DNA of 61,772 nucleotides from an uncultured Bacteroidales bacterium. Lineage in GTDB: Bacteria; Bacteroidota; Bacteroidia; Bacteroidales; UBA932. The translations under genes and the position numbers were made by a program. Position 1 is the first letter of the stretch. Every line of letters begins with the position of its first letter. The notes beneath the pieces are model-generated. The model searched no databases. It saw only the letters and a program-made list of their open reading frames with translations, and was not told the DNA's origin. The stretch covers positions 1-61,772 of the forward strand of contig UQYV01000017.1 in NCBI GenBank assembly GCA_900545245.1, in the 5' to 3' direction. Shown piece after piece: positions 1-6,958 of the stretch.

Positions 1-78
1 AGGATGAATTTTTCAAATATTTGTTGTAATGTTGCACTTGCTTTTTGACTCTGCGGTCGATGGTTTAGTGAAGAAAAA

Positions 79-110
79 TTTGCTGAAATAAATATAAAAT
101 TGTACATTTG
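79..110 (+). promoter_or_regulatory. Bacteroidota-type promoter of rpsF operon
   Basis: A -33 box TTTG (79-82) and a -7 box TACATTTG (103-110) are separated by 20 nt, matching the TTTG/TAnnTTTG consensus of the primary sigma factor of this phylum. The predicted start of transcription is near 117, just ahead of the leader hairpin. Confidence 0.75.
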
Positions 111-119
111 CAGCCCATT

Positions 120-150
120 TGTGGAGTACCGTACTTACTGGCGGCCCACA
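120..150 (+). promoter_or_regulatory. Leader hairpin before rpsF, candidate S6:S18 autoregulatory element
   Basis: TGTGG (120-124) pairs with CCACA (146-150), and the enclosed segment has further small pairings (AGTA/TACT, CCG/CGG). It lies in the short 5' leader between the promoter and the rpsF start. Many bacteria carry an RNA here that binds the S6:S18 complex and represses the operon; assigning this hairpin to that class is inference from position and a CCG-containing loop, not a model match. Confidence 0.4.
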
Positions 151-191
151 GTGGACTGCAAATTATTTATTAACATTTAGTTACAAACAAA

Positions 192-539
192 ATGATCAAA
201 CAGTACGAAACCGTTTTCATTGCAACTCCCGTTTTGTCTGATGTTCAGATGAAGGAAGCGGTTGCCAAGTACACCGGATTCATCAAAGAGAATGGTGGTG
301 AAATCGTGTACGAAGAGGACTGGGGTCTCCGTCAGCTGGCTTATCCTATCCAGAAGAGGACTTCAGGTTTCTATTATCTTATCGAGTTCAAGGCTGAGCC
401 TTCACTGATCGCGAACCTTGAGACACAGTATCGCCGTGACGAGCGCGTCATCCGCTTCCTCACTTTCGCGATGGACAAGCACGCTGTTGCTTACGCGGAG
501 AAGAGAAGGGCAAACAAGGCAGCTAAAAAGGAGGAATAG
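192..539 (+). CDS. rpsF: 30S ribosomal protein S6
   Basis: Encodes a 115-residue S6 protein, which binds the central domain of 16S rRNA as a heterodimer with S18. The N-terminal segment MIKQYETVFIATPVLS and the GLRQLAYPIQKRTSGFYY segment are typical of the family, and the C-terminal tail is lysine/alanine-rich. It opens the classical rpsF-rpsR-rplI operon; rpsR follows after 3 nt. The start ATG is preceded by an AT-rich leader without a clear Shine-Dalgarno site, usual in Bacteroidota. Length is normal and the frame is intact. Confidence 0.97.
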   Translation: MIKQYETVFIATPVLSDVQMKEAVAKYTGFIKENGGEIVYEEDWGLRQLAYPIQKRTSGFYYLIEFKAEPSLIANLETQYRRDERVIRFLTFAMDKHAVAYAEKRRANKAAKKEE

Positions 540-542
540 ACC

Positions 543-809
543 ATGGCACAGAACAATGAAATACGTTATCTCAACCCTCCTACAGTAGAGGTGAGAAAGA
601 AGAAGTACTGCCGTTTCAAGAAGGCAGGCATCAAATATGTCGATTACAAGGACGCTGAGTTCCTCAAGAAGTTCCTCAATGAGCAGGGTAAGATTCTCCC
701 TCGCCGCATCACCGGAACTTCACTCAAGTTCCAGAGGAAGGTGGCTCAGGCAGTGAAGCGTGCGCGTCACCTTGCGCTTCTCCCATACGTTACGGACCTT
801 ATGAAATAA
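543..809 (+). CDS. rpsR: 30S ribosomal protein S18
   Basis: An 88-residue S18 protein, partner of S6 on the 30S platform. The basic motif RRITGTSLKFQRKVAQAVKR and the following ARHLALLPY segment are diagnostic. It begins 3 nt after the rpsF stop, so the two are translationally close and made in equal amounts, and rplI follows after 15 nt with a good AGGAGG site (811-816). Nothing unusual is seen. Confidence 0.97.
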   Translation: MAQNNEIRYLNPPTVEVRKKKYCRFKKAGIKYVDYKDAEFLKKFLNEQGKILPRRITGTSLKFQRKVAQAVKRARHLALLPYVTDLMK

Positions 810-824
810 TAGGAGGACAGCTAT

Positions 825-1271
825 ATGGAAATTATCTTGAAGAAAGATGTGGCCAACCTCGGTCACGCTGACGACATCGTCAAAGTGAAGACAGGGTATG
901 CTGTCAACTATCTTATCCCTCAGGGATATGCAACTCTCGCAACAGAGTCCGCAAAGAAGATTCACGCTGAGAACCTTCGTCAGAGGGCTCACAAAGAGGC
1001 TAAATTCCGCGCTGATGCTGAGGCTCTTGCAGCCAAACTTGCAGAGGTTGTAGTGAAGGTTTCTGCAAAGGTGAGCGAGGCAGGCAAAATCTATGGCTCT
1101 GTCACAACAGCTCAGATTGCTGAGGCTCTCGTTGCTCTCGGAATCGAGGTGGACAAGAAAGACATCACTCTCAACGATGCAGTGAAGGAGCTTGGCTTCT
1201 ATGAGGCAACAGTGAAGTGCTACAAGGATATCAAGGGTGTAGTTAAATTTGAAGTTGTTCAGGGCGAATAA
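825..1271 (+). CDS. rplI: 50S ribosomal protein L9
   Basis: A 148-residue L9 protein with the conserved N-terminal MEIILKKDVANLGHADDIVKVK segment (RNA-binding domain), a long charged helix (about residues 45-75) and a C-terminal domain ending in a short acidic tail. L9 binds domain V of 23S rRNA. It closes the rpsF operon. Its last codons and TAA stop (1266-1274) form the 5' arm of an inverted repeat that belongs to the stop-codon-anchored repeat family described below. Confidence 0.97.
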   Translation: MEIILKKDVANLGHADDIVKVKTGYAVNYLIPQGYATLATESAKKIHAENLRQRAHKEAKFRADAEALAAKLAEVVVKVSAKVSEAGKIYGSVTTAQIAEALVALGIEVDKKDITLNDAVKELGFYEATVKCYKDIKGVVKFEVVQGE

Positions 1272-1320
1272 AGGCGGTCTGCTTCGTTGGATGTCTTGAT
1301 GAAATCCTTTATTCATCCCT
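1261..1320 (+). repeat. Stop-anchored repeat copy 0, short form without the CAACC hairpin
   Basis: AGGG-c-GAATAAAGG (1261-1274, containing the last codons and stop of rplI) pairs with CCTTTATTC-at-CCCT (1306-1320). The enclosed part holds CTGCTTCGTTGG and CTTGATGAAATCC, which match the copy at 29.5 kb almost base for base. After AATCCT the sequence jumps to TTATTCATC...TTCAC, the same text that follows the CAACC/GGTTG hairpin in that copy, so the hairpin is missing here. Confidence 0.6.
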
Positions 1321-1354
1321 TCACTCCAAGTTGTTTACTTGAAGGCTTTATATG

Positions 1355-1384
1355 GAGATCGGTTTTATACCGGTCTCTTTTTTT
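1355..1384 (+). terminator. Rho-independent terminator of rpsF-rpsR-rplI
   Basis: GAGATCGG and CCGGTCTC form an 8-bp stem (one G-U pair) around TTTTATA, followed by seven T. It lies 84 nt after the rplI stop on the same strand. Confidence 0.85.
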
Positions 1385-1412
1385 GTTGCCTTTTTGCTTG
1401 CCTGGAGGCAAA

Positions 1413-1444
1413 TTTTGATAATTCAAAATTAATGTCTAACTTTG
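1413..1444 (+). promoter_or_regulatory. Promoter of the fimbrillin-like lipoprotein transcript
   Basis: TTTTG (1413-1417) and TAACTTTG (1437-1444) are 19 nt apart, a full match to the phylum consensus. Transcription from about 1451 gives a leader of roughly 155 nt before the peptide gene at 1608; the leader contains two small hairpins (GTCTTT/AAAGAC near 1491-1505 and CTTCAG/CTGAAG near 1550-1566). Confidence 0.7.
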
Positions 1445-1607
1445 CCGCTCAGCGCTAATCTGAAATGATGATGAAACTATCTGAAACAATGTCTTTTAGA
1501 AAGACTTTGGGTGGGTGCGAGGCTCTCCTGCTCTTCTTTTAAAAGTCATCTTCAGGCTCGCTGAAGAACAGAATAACCACAATAGTAAAATTGAAGCAAA
1601 ACGTATT

Positions 1608-1745
1608 ATGAAGAAAAACTATGAACAGCCTGTATGCCTTGTTCTCTAAGTGGAGTCTCAAGGCGTCTTCTGCACGAGTGGAACTGCTACTTATTCCTCA
1701 AGCAAGATTGAGGAGTGGGGCGATGTTAAACAGATTGAATGGTAA
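1608..1745 (+). pseudogene. Short Cys-containing peptide gene with in-frame TAA at codon 14
   Basis: From ATG 1608 the frame reads MKKNYEQPVCLVL, stop (TAA 1647-1649), then VESQGVFCTSGTATYSSSK and on to a stop at 1743. Both halves look like the 40-60-residue peptides, beginning MKK-Y-P, that often precede fimbrillin or surface lipoprotein genes in Bacteroidales; their function is unknown to me. The reading frame is continuous apart from the one stop, which a single base change (for example from TCA or GAA) would create. The next gene starts 14 nt after the final stop with an AAAGGAG site at the junction, so the pair was probably co-transcribed. Either a recent nonsense mutation or a sequence error. 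Confidence 0.6.
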
Positions 1746-1759
1746 AGGAGAACTTGATT

Positions 1760-2941
1760 ATGAAAAAAGGATTATTCTACGCTTTGTGCCTTGGAGCACT
1801 TGCAGTGTCTGCGTCTTGCCAGAAAACTGAGCAGAACAGGGTTGAAAAAGGAAATAGCGTCGTTTTTACGGCTAAGTTCGATAATGAGAAGAATGTGGAT
1901 GTCAGGACTGTCTTGGACGAAACCGGGAAAAAATCTCTTTGGAATAAGGACGAGATTCGCGTTTTGAATGAGGAGGGTGTCTCAGCTGTTTACAAAACGG
2001 ATGCAATGGGCCAAGCCAGTGCTACCTTTACAATTCTTGAAGAGGGCGCGACTTTCTCAGGAAATCGTTTTATGGCTGCTTGCCCGGCGGAGCCTGCCGG
2101 CAGAGCATCTTGGGATGCTGGTGGTAAGACAATTAAATGGCTTTGGCTTAAAGATGAGCAATCGCCTGTGGCTGGAAGTTATGACCCGGCGGCTCATATT
2201 GCTGTTGCCTACACTGAGGGGACCGAACTGAGTTTCAAGAATGCTTGCGCGCTCCTTAAGTTTACGGTTGCCAGCGAGAATGTAAGCGAAGTTGTTGTTT
2301 ACACCACAGGAGGAGGTGAAAATACATTGTATCTTTCCGGCAATTTCGATGTCGATATGTCAGAACAAAATAATTACAAGTTTTCACGTACATCTGGAGA
2401 TGGCTCTTGGGGCGGGAATTATGTCAAGATTAAAGCTGCAGACGGCGCGTATTTGGAAAATGGCAAGACCTATTATATGGCTTGCATTCCAGTGACTGCA
2501 GTTTTGAACTTGGAGGTTGTAGTAAATGGAATAAGACAGACCATTAGAACAACATCGGCCGCAGTTGAAATCAAGCGCAACGATGTGCTTGATTTGGGAG
2601 ATGTTGCTCCTGTTGAGAAAACTCTTTATCTTAAGCCACAAGCAGATTTTTGGGATCAGGCAAATGCACGTTTTGAGGCTTATGTATTTGCTGGAGAAGA
2701 AAATATGTGGTATGATTTTACACCAGTTAAAGATGGTATATACAGTGTGTCATTCCCGATGAAGTGGACCGGACTTGTTTTAGTCAGAAGGGGACCTGAG
2801 CATCCATCTCATACTTGGGATGACGATAGTCGTTGGAATAAGACTTCAGATATTATTCTCAGTAGCTTAGGCGATAATAACCTTATTACCATCACTGGAT
2901 GGGGTGAAAGCGACTACACGACAAGTGTCTACACCGAATAG
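1760..2941 (+). CDS. Fimbrillin-like lipoprotein with C-terminal carbohydrate-binding-like domain
   Basis: A 393-residue exported lipoprotein. MKKGLFYALCLGALAVSASC is a lipoprotein signal with the lipidated Cys at residue 20. Residues about 35-290 read like the fimbrillin/Mfa family (alternating beta strands with TVLDETGKKSLWNKDEIRV and a SFKNACALLKFTV segment). Residues about 295-393 (starting TLYLKPQADFWDQANARFEA) resemble the CBM26-like starch-binding modules attached to many Bacteroidota surface proteins, with aromatic residues W, Y and F at typical positions. ATG 1760 is chosen over an upstream GTG because it starts the signal peptide and follows an AAAGGAG site. Two hairpin terminators follow. 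The fusion of a fimbrillin fold with a sugar-binding module is my inference. Confidence 0.7.
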   Translation: MKKGLFYALCLGALAVSASCQKTEQNRVEKGNSVVFTAKFDNEKNVDVRTVLDETGKKSLWNKDEIRVLNEEGVSAVYKTDAMGQASATFTILEEGATFSGNRFMAACPAEPAGRASWDAGGKTIKWLWLKDEQSPVAGSYDPAAHIAVAYTEGTELSFKNACALLKFTVASENVSEVVVYTTGGGENTLYLSGNFDVDMSEQNNYKFSRTSGDGSWGGNYVKIKAADGAYLENGKTYYMACIPVTAVLNLEVVVNGIRQTIRTTSAAVEIKRNDVLDLGDVAPVEKTLYLKPQADFWDQANARFEAYVFAGEENMWYDFTPVKDGIYSVSFPMKWTGLVLVRRGPEHPSHTWDDDSRWNKTSDIILSSLGDNNLITITGWGESDYTTSVYTE

Positions 2942-2949
2942 TTTTTAAG

Positions 2950-2988
2950 TTTAACTCAGGCTTCCAAGCGAAACCTGAGTTAAATTTT
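2950..2988 (+). terminator. Terminator of fimbrillin-like gene
   Basis: TTTAACTCAGG (2950-2960) pairs perfectly with CCTGAGTTAAA (2974-2984) and is followed by TTTTAA. It starts 9 nt after the stop codon. Confidence 0.85.
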
Positions 2989-2995
2989 AATAGTC

Positions 2996-3038
2996 AAACT
3001 GCGAATTGCCGCCGAAAAGCGTCCTTTCGCAGTTTTTT
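2996..3038 (+). terminator. Second terminator hairpin upstream of rplS
   Basis: AAACTGCGA (2996-3004) pairs with TCGCAGTTT (3027-3035), followed by TTT. It stands in tandem with the previous terminator and isolates rplS from read-through. Confidence 0.7.
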
Positions 3039-3069
3039 CGAGAAAAACACCATCTTTTTTGCAAAAAGA

Positions 3070-3100
3070 TTTGCGGAGTTGAATTTTATTCGTACCTTTG
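3070..3100 (+). promoter_or_regulatory. Promoter of rplS
   Basis: TTTG (3070-3073) and TACCTTTG (3093-3100) are separated by 19 nt, a full consensus match. Confidence 0.8.
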
Positions 3101-3117
3101 CAATCCCAAAAAACAAA

Positions 3118-3155
3118 GCAACCTCTTAGGGTCTTGGGTAATTCCCTAACGTTGC
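3118..3155 (+). promoter_or_regulatory. Candidate L19 leader RNA
   Basis: GCAAC (3118-3122) pairs with GTTGC (3151-3155), and inside it TTAGGG (3126-3131) pairs with CCCTAA (3144-3149). The structure fills the short leader between the rplS promoter and its ATG. Ribosomal-protein leaders controlling rplS are known in several phyla; that this hairpin binds L19 is inferred from position only. Confidence 0.5.
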
Positions 3156-3173
3156 CACAAAAAACTTATTAAA

Positions 3174-3551
3174 ATGGATTTTATTAAGGTTGTCAATGAT
3201 GCTTTCGCAAATGAGAAAGTCGCATCATACCCGAAGTTCAAGGCAGGTGACACCGTGACTGTCACATACCGCATCAAGGAGGGAGACAAGGAAAGGCTTC
3301 AGAAGTTCAGAGGTGTAATCATCCAGATTAAGGGTGCTTCTCCTGCAACAAGGACTTTCACTATCCGCAAGATTTCAAACGGAATCGGTGTTGAGAGAAT
3401 CTTCCCATTCCAGTCACCGTTCATCGAGTCAATCGAGATTAACAAGGTTGGTAAAGTTCGTCGCGCACGCATCTTCTACCTCCGCGAACTTTCAGGAAAG
3501 AAGGCTCGTATCAAGGAAAAGAAACTTGCTCTCGTAAAGAGCGAAGAGTAG
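3174..3551 (+). CDS. rplS: 50S ribosomal protein L19
   Basis: A 125-residue L19, which sits at the 30S/50S interface. FKAGDTVTVTYRIKEGDKER, RLQKFRGVIIQIKG and GIGVERIFPFQSPFIESIEI are family signatures, and the C-terminus is basic as usual. It is transcribed alone from its own promoter, with tRNA-Arg 13 nt downstream on the same strand, so the two may share a transcript. Confidence 0.97.
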   Translation: MDFIKVVNDAFANEKVASYPKFKAGDTVTVTYRIKEGDKERLQKFRGVIIQIKGASPATRTFTIRKISNGIGVERIFPFQSPFIESIEINKVGKVRRARIFYLRELSGKKARIKEKKLALVKSEE

Positions 3552-3564
3552 CATAAAATAACGA

Positions 3565-3638
3565 GGCCCGCTAGCTCAACTGAATAGAGCATTTGACTAC
3601 GGATCAAAAGGTTACAGGTTTGAATCCTGTGCGGGTCA
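3565..3638 (+). tRNA. tRNA-Arg (anticodon ACG)
   Basis: Acceptor GGCCCGC pairs with GCGGGTC (one G-U), the D arm is GCTC...GAGC, the anticodon stem TTTGA/TCAAA encloses loop CTACGGA with anticodon ACG, and the T arm ACAGG/CCTGT encloses TTTGAAT. Discriminator is A and CCA is not encoded. It is followed after one nt by a large nested palindrome. Confidence 0.93.
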
Positions 3639-3639
3639 C

Positions 3640-3774
3640 GATTTGAGGAAGTCCTCGCAAACGAAAGTTTGCGGGGACTTTTGATTTAGGGAGGCGTTGT
3701 GAGCTTGCTCACATAAGCCTCCCTAAATCAAAAGTCCCTTAGCGGGCGTAAGCCCGCGTGGACTTCCTCAAATC
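3640..3774. repeat. 135-nt nested four-way palindrome behind tRNA-Arg
   Basis: An outer perfect 15-bp stem (GATTTGAGGAAGTCC, 3640-3654, with its complement at 3760-3774) encloses three hairpins: 3656-3673 (7 bp, loop GAAA), 3675-3737 (perfect 21-bp stem with an inner GTGAG-CTTG-CTCAC hairpin at 3699-3712) and 3742-3757 (6 bp, loop GTAA). GAAA and GTAA are GNRA tetraloops and CTTG is another very stable tetraloop, which points to folding as RNA or single-stranded DNA. No reading frame runs through it. Confidence 0.9.
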
Positions 3775-3880
3775 GGTCAATGACAATCCCGCAGTAAGGA
3801 TCTTGAGCGAAGCGAAAGCATCCTGTGTGTGTCAAGAATAAAATCCCCAGCAAACTTTCGCTTGTCGGGGACTTTATTCT
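3775..3880. repeat. Second palindrome cluster, with inverted copy of the GAAA hairpin
   Basis: TGACA (3781) and TGTCA (3830) enclose AGGAT/ATCCT (3797-3824). AGAATAAA (3835-3842) and TTTATTCT (3873-3880) enclose a hairpin that, read on the minus strand, is a CCCC-stem capped by CAAGC-GAAA-GTTTG. That minus-strand text is clearly related to the hairpin at 3651-3678 on the plus strand, so the same unit is present in both orientations. GGTCAA at 3775 can also pair with TTGACC at 3892. Confidence 0.6.
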
Positions 3881-3887
3881 TTGCAAG

Positions 3888-3918
3888 GAGGTTGACCAAA
3901 AACTCTTTGGTCAACCTC
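3888..3918 (-). terminator. Stem-loop at the 3' end of the minus-strand lipoprotein operon
   Basis: GAGGTTGACCAAA (3888-3900) pairs perfectly over 13 bp with 3906-3918 around AACTC. It begins 5 nt past the stop of the lipoprotein gene ending at 3924. There is no long T-run on either side, so it may be a 3'-end stabiliser as much as a terminator. Confidence 0.6.
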
Positions 3919-3923
3919 TCAAA

Positions 3924-5219
3924 CTACTTAGCCTTGGTGAATGTAAGCTCGAAACCGACATTACTCTGGTTTGCAGTCGGGCGCTCGCCACCGTTGTATA
4001 GATTATTATATCCTCCGAAACCTTCAGCAACTTTCTTTAGGAAACTTCTTGATTCGTGGTCAACCACAAGGACGTGCAGCAGATTAGGGTCCTCGCTGTC
4101 AAGGGCAAGACCGAGAAATGCCAATTTGCTCTCACTTGTTTCTGTTTCGCTGAAATATCTGTTGACGTTGTCAAGTTCAATAACATATGCCATAAATGAT
4201 CTGGTCATGCCCAATTTAATGTTGTAATCCTTATTCTCTTTCCTCCATGGCTGTCCGCAGGTAGTGAACTTGCTCTCGCCGACAAAGTAATTCTTCAGGC
4301 TCGATTTGAAATCAGGAGTGAATGTGCCGGAGTTGAAATCAATGGTGAACGAGTCTTCCTTATTGAACTTCGGATAGCCTGCCATTGTTTCGGCTGTCTC
4401 ACCATTTAGGTAGAAATCCTCTTCCTCGTCAACAATCTCTTTGATTACCCATTTCCCGCCGAAAACTTTCCAGGTCGGTCCGGAGATTTCAACTTTTGTG
4501 CTGATCTTGTCTCCAAATGCATATTTCTGACTCTCCACGAGTTCAAGCACAAGAAGATTGTGTTCAGCATCAGCATCCTCGCCGATAAGTTCGATTTTAA
4601 CGGCCGCCGATGACTTTCCCTTTTCCACTTTTACGCTTTTGCCGTTTGTGAATTTGAAATGCGTGCCTTCAACCGCTGTGGATTTTTCTGTATTGACCTT
4701 TACTTCAAATTCCGTGTCTACGCTGACTTTTTGCTCGTGCCCCTTGTCGTTGAAAACACTGATTCCTACTTCTATATTGTCGGTCATAATGCTCTTTGAC
4801 ATGCTGAATGAGACATAACCGAGTTTGTCGCTAATCACAAAACTGCTTTTGGTGAATTTACCCGCCTTGAATCCTTCAGGAATGACAATCTCTGCGCTGA
4901 CATCTTTCTTGCTGCCATAAACGAGAGGTGTCACGCTGATTTGCGTAAGCGGCTGTGCTCCGCCAAGAACAAATGCTTCGGCAGAAACAGTGTAGTCCGT
5001 TCCTGCGACGGCTCCGTTTGTCGAGCTGAATTTGACAGGAATTGTGACCGCATCCTGTCCTTTGTAGTCGGAGACGATGCGGAATGTTGCTACTCCATCG
5101 TCAGAAAGGATTGGACTTGCCGTCTCGAATGATACCTCCGGAAGCGGCTGCTCCTTTGACTTTTCACATCCGGTGAAAAGTGCTGCAACTGCAAGCAGTG
5201 CAAAAAGATACTTTTTCAT
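3924..5219 (-). CDS. Surface lipoprotein of the SusC/D-associated type (unknown function)
   Basis: A 431-residue protein starting with the lipoprotein signal MKKYLFALLAVAALFTGC (Cys at 18). The body is beta-strand rich; two stretches (about 35-125 and 135-235) have the VSFETASPILSDDGVATFRI and AVEGTHF patterns of Calx-beta/DUF1735-like repeats that are common in lipoproteins encoded next to SusC/SusD. The last part (about 245-431) resembles no family I can name. ATG 5219 starts the signal peptide and is preferred to an upstream start at 5246. It is the last gene of the locus, 33 nt after a small lipoprotein gene, and probably a cell-surface binding protein for the locus substrate. Confidence 0.65.
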   Translation of the reverse strand: MKKYLFALLAVAALFTGCEKSKEQPLPEVSFETASPILSDDGVATFRIVSDYKGQDAVTIPVKFSSTNGAVAGTDYTVSAEAFVLGGAQPLTQISVTPLVYGSKKDVSAEIVIPEGFKAGKFTKSSFVISDKLGYVSFSMSKSIMTDNIEVGISVFNDKGHEQKVSVDTEFEVKVNTEKSTAVEGTHFKFTNGKSVKVEKGKSSAAVKIELIGEDADAEHNLLVLELVESQKYAFGDKISTKVEISGPTWKVFGGKWVIKEIVDEEEDFYLNGETAETMAGYPKFNKEDSFTIDFNSGTFTPDFKSSLKNYFVGESKFTTCGQPWRKENKDYNIKLGMTRSFMAYVIELDNVNRYFSETETSESKLAFLGLALDSEDPNLLHVLVVDHESRSFLKKVAEGFGGYNNLYNGGERPTANQSNVGFELTFTKAK

Positions 5220-5252
5220 AGTACTTGTAAAATTAAAGTTAAACATAAGATG

Positions 5253-5453
5253 TTATTTTATTGCATTTTCGTATTCTTCTTCCATTGCGCTGATAATCTG
5301 CCTATCCTCAGCTGTGAGGTCGATTGGGTCGGGGATGATGAATTTGCTCGCGTAACCTTCTTTCAATGGCGGCAGTTCGTTCGGCTGATTGCAGGAACTC
5401 AGTGCTGCTGCTCCAAGCAGAAGAATTGTGGCTGTTATAATTGTCTTTTTCAT
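5253..5453 (-). CDS. Small lipoprotein, 66 residues
   Basis: MKKTIITATILLLGAAALSSC is a clear lipoprotein signal with Cys at 21; the mature part is only 45 residues, acidic, and ends in a predicted helix (AEDRQIISAMEEEYENAIK). It lies between the SusD gene and the larger lipoprotein gene on the same strand. I do not recognise a family. It may be a truncated surface protein or a genuine short subunit. Confidence 0.6.
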   Translation of the reverse strand: MKKTIITATILLLGAAALSSCNQPNELPPLKEGYASKFIIPDPIDLTAEDRQIISAMEEEYENAIK

Positions 5454-5521
5454 AATCATCTTTTTATAATCGTGTCTGTTTAGAAATCTGAAGCATTTTA
5501 TTGTATCCCTTAAATCTTCTG

Positions 5522-6913
5522 TTATTCTGTCTTTTCATATCCCGGATTCTGCACAAGCCCGGGGACAAGCAGGATGTCGTCAATCGGGAGCGGCCAGGTG
5601 TAGAGGAATTTTGCCGTGGTGTATTTCCTGCCCTGTTTCGCAACCCAAAACTCCGGTCTTCCGTTTCTCTTGAGTTCGTACCATCTGTCCCCCTCGCAAA
5701 AAAGTTCCTTGCGGCGTTCGTTCAAAATGGCGCTTACAAGAGGCGTCAGTTCCTTGCCCGTCGCGTCAGTCTTTATATACTCTGACGCATCGACGGCTGG
5801 AAGAGTCTCACTTGTATATGGAACAAAAGGAGTGATTCGCTTGCTTCGGAGTTCATTCAGTGCCGAGAGTGCTCCGCTTTTGTCTCCCGTGTGATAGAGA
5901 GACTCCGCAACAATCAGTTGCATTTCGGAGCTTCGGATACTCATCTGACGGCATTTTACGCACTCGCGTTTTTTGTTGAAAGAAAGCTCGTAGCGTATAT
6001 CCCCTTCTTTTTCGGGAAAAAGTGAAACAAATCGTCTGCTCACAGGCTTGTATTTGATGCTGATATTGGATGCGCTCACAGTCAGCCGAATGGATTGTCC
6101 AGGCAAGTTGCAGCTTTTGAATATCACTTCTCCCTTTGGGGCATATTGGCTTTCCACCATATCCGAATATGCCTTTCCTTCGACAAGCGGGTGGCGTTCA
6201 AGGACTTTCCTTGCATAGATGATTGCGTTGTCATAGTCTCCGCTCCAGAAATAGAGCCTTGCGAGAAGCGCCTGCAACACATCGTTGTTGAATCTGTAGA
6301 TCTCGTCCTGAATATTGTATTCCATCGCTTTCTTGTAGTCGGATTCGATTTGGCTGATTGTCTTCCCGATGCTGCTTCTTGTCGGCTTTGCCTCCATATC
6401 GAATTCGGTGACAATCGGAACTCCCGGGCCGTCCGCATTGTCGTGACAAGGTTCGCAGTATTCCCGGAGCAGTTTGTAGTAGCACACACCCCGAAGCGCG
6501 TAGGCTGTTCCAAGCACATCGTTGCTCAAGGTGCTGCCGTCTTCATTTATGTAGCCGATTACTATATTGCAGTCGCGGATGATTGAGTATATGAGGCCAT
6601 AAGTCGTGCTGCGCTTCTCGATGTTCGAACCGATATAAACAGGAAGATTGTTTCCGAGCGGGTATTTCGTGAGGGTGGTTTCGAAATTGTCGGAAACCAT
6701 CTCAAGATAGAAAGCGTCATCCGGCGTGCCCCAGAATATGTCCGAACCTTCATCGAAGTCTTCGAGATGGGAATGAACCAGAGCCGAGAACTCTTCAGGA
6801 GTCTGTGGGATAGTCTTGCCGTAGGGTTTGATGTCGAGAAACTTGGTGCAGGAAAGGCTTGATGCCAAGACAGTCACCGCAAAAAATATCGTTGTAAAGA
6901 TTCTTCTTTTCAT
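5522..6913 (-). CDS. RagB/SusD family outer-membrane lipoprotein
   Basis: A 463-residue SusD-type protein, the surface lid of a SusC channel. The signal MKRRIFTTIFFAVTVLASSLSC ends in the lipidated Cys, followed by TKFLDIKPYGKTIPQTPEEFSALV as expected for the N-terminal SusD domain. TPR-like helices appear around AYALRGVCYYKLLREYCEPC and ALLARLYFWSGDYDNAIIYARKVL; the C-terminal segment ILNERRKELFCEGDRWYELKR is the standard signature. It follows its SusC partner by 45 nt. Substrate unknown; the neighbouring S9 peptidase hints at peptides. Confidence 0.88.
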   Translation of the reverse strand: MKRRIFTTIFFAVTVLASSLSCTKFLDIKPYGKTIPQTPEEFSALVHSHLEDFDEGSDIFWGTPDDAFYLEMVSDNFETTLTKYPLGNNLPVYIGSNIEKRSTTYGLIYSIIRDCNIVIGYINEDGSTLSNDVLGTAYALRGVCYYKLLREYCEPCHDNADGPGVPIVTEFDMEAKPTRSSIGKTISQIESDYKKAMEYNIQDEIYRFNNDVLQALLARLYFWSGDYDNAIIYARKVLERHPLVEGKAYSDMVESQYAPKGEVIFKSCNLPGQSIRLTVSASNISIKYKPVSRRFVSLFPEKEGDIRYELSFNKKRECVKCRQMSIRSSEMQLIVAESLYHTGDKSGALSALNELRSKRITPFVPYTSETLPAVDASEYIKTDATGKELTPLVSAILNERRKELFCEGDRWYELKRNGRPEFWVAKQGRKYTTAKFLYTWPLPIDDILLVPGLVQNPGYEKTE

Positions 6914-6958
6914 ATCAGGAGTCTTTAATATTTGAAGGTCTTTAATATATTGGACTCT

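Noticed and set aside
720..1316. Long minus-strand open frame across rpsR and rplI
   Set aside because: It is antisense to two certain ribosomal genes and has no protein-like features; open by codon bias of the opposite strand.
1608..1745. Recoding of TAA as sense (shared with 45099)
   Set aside because: Certain housekeeping genes in the window end at TAA in the normal way, so TAA is a stop; two isolated cases fit mutation better.
3829..4227. Plus-strand open frame of 132 codons
   Set aside because: It runs antisense to the end of the minus-strand lipoprotein gene and through palindromes; no recognisable sequence or start signals.
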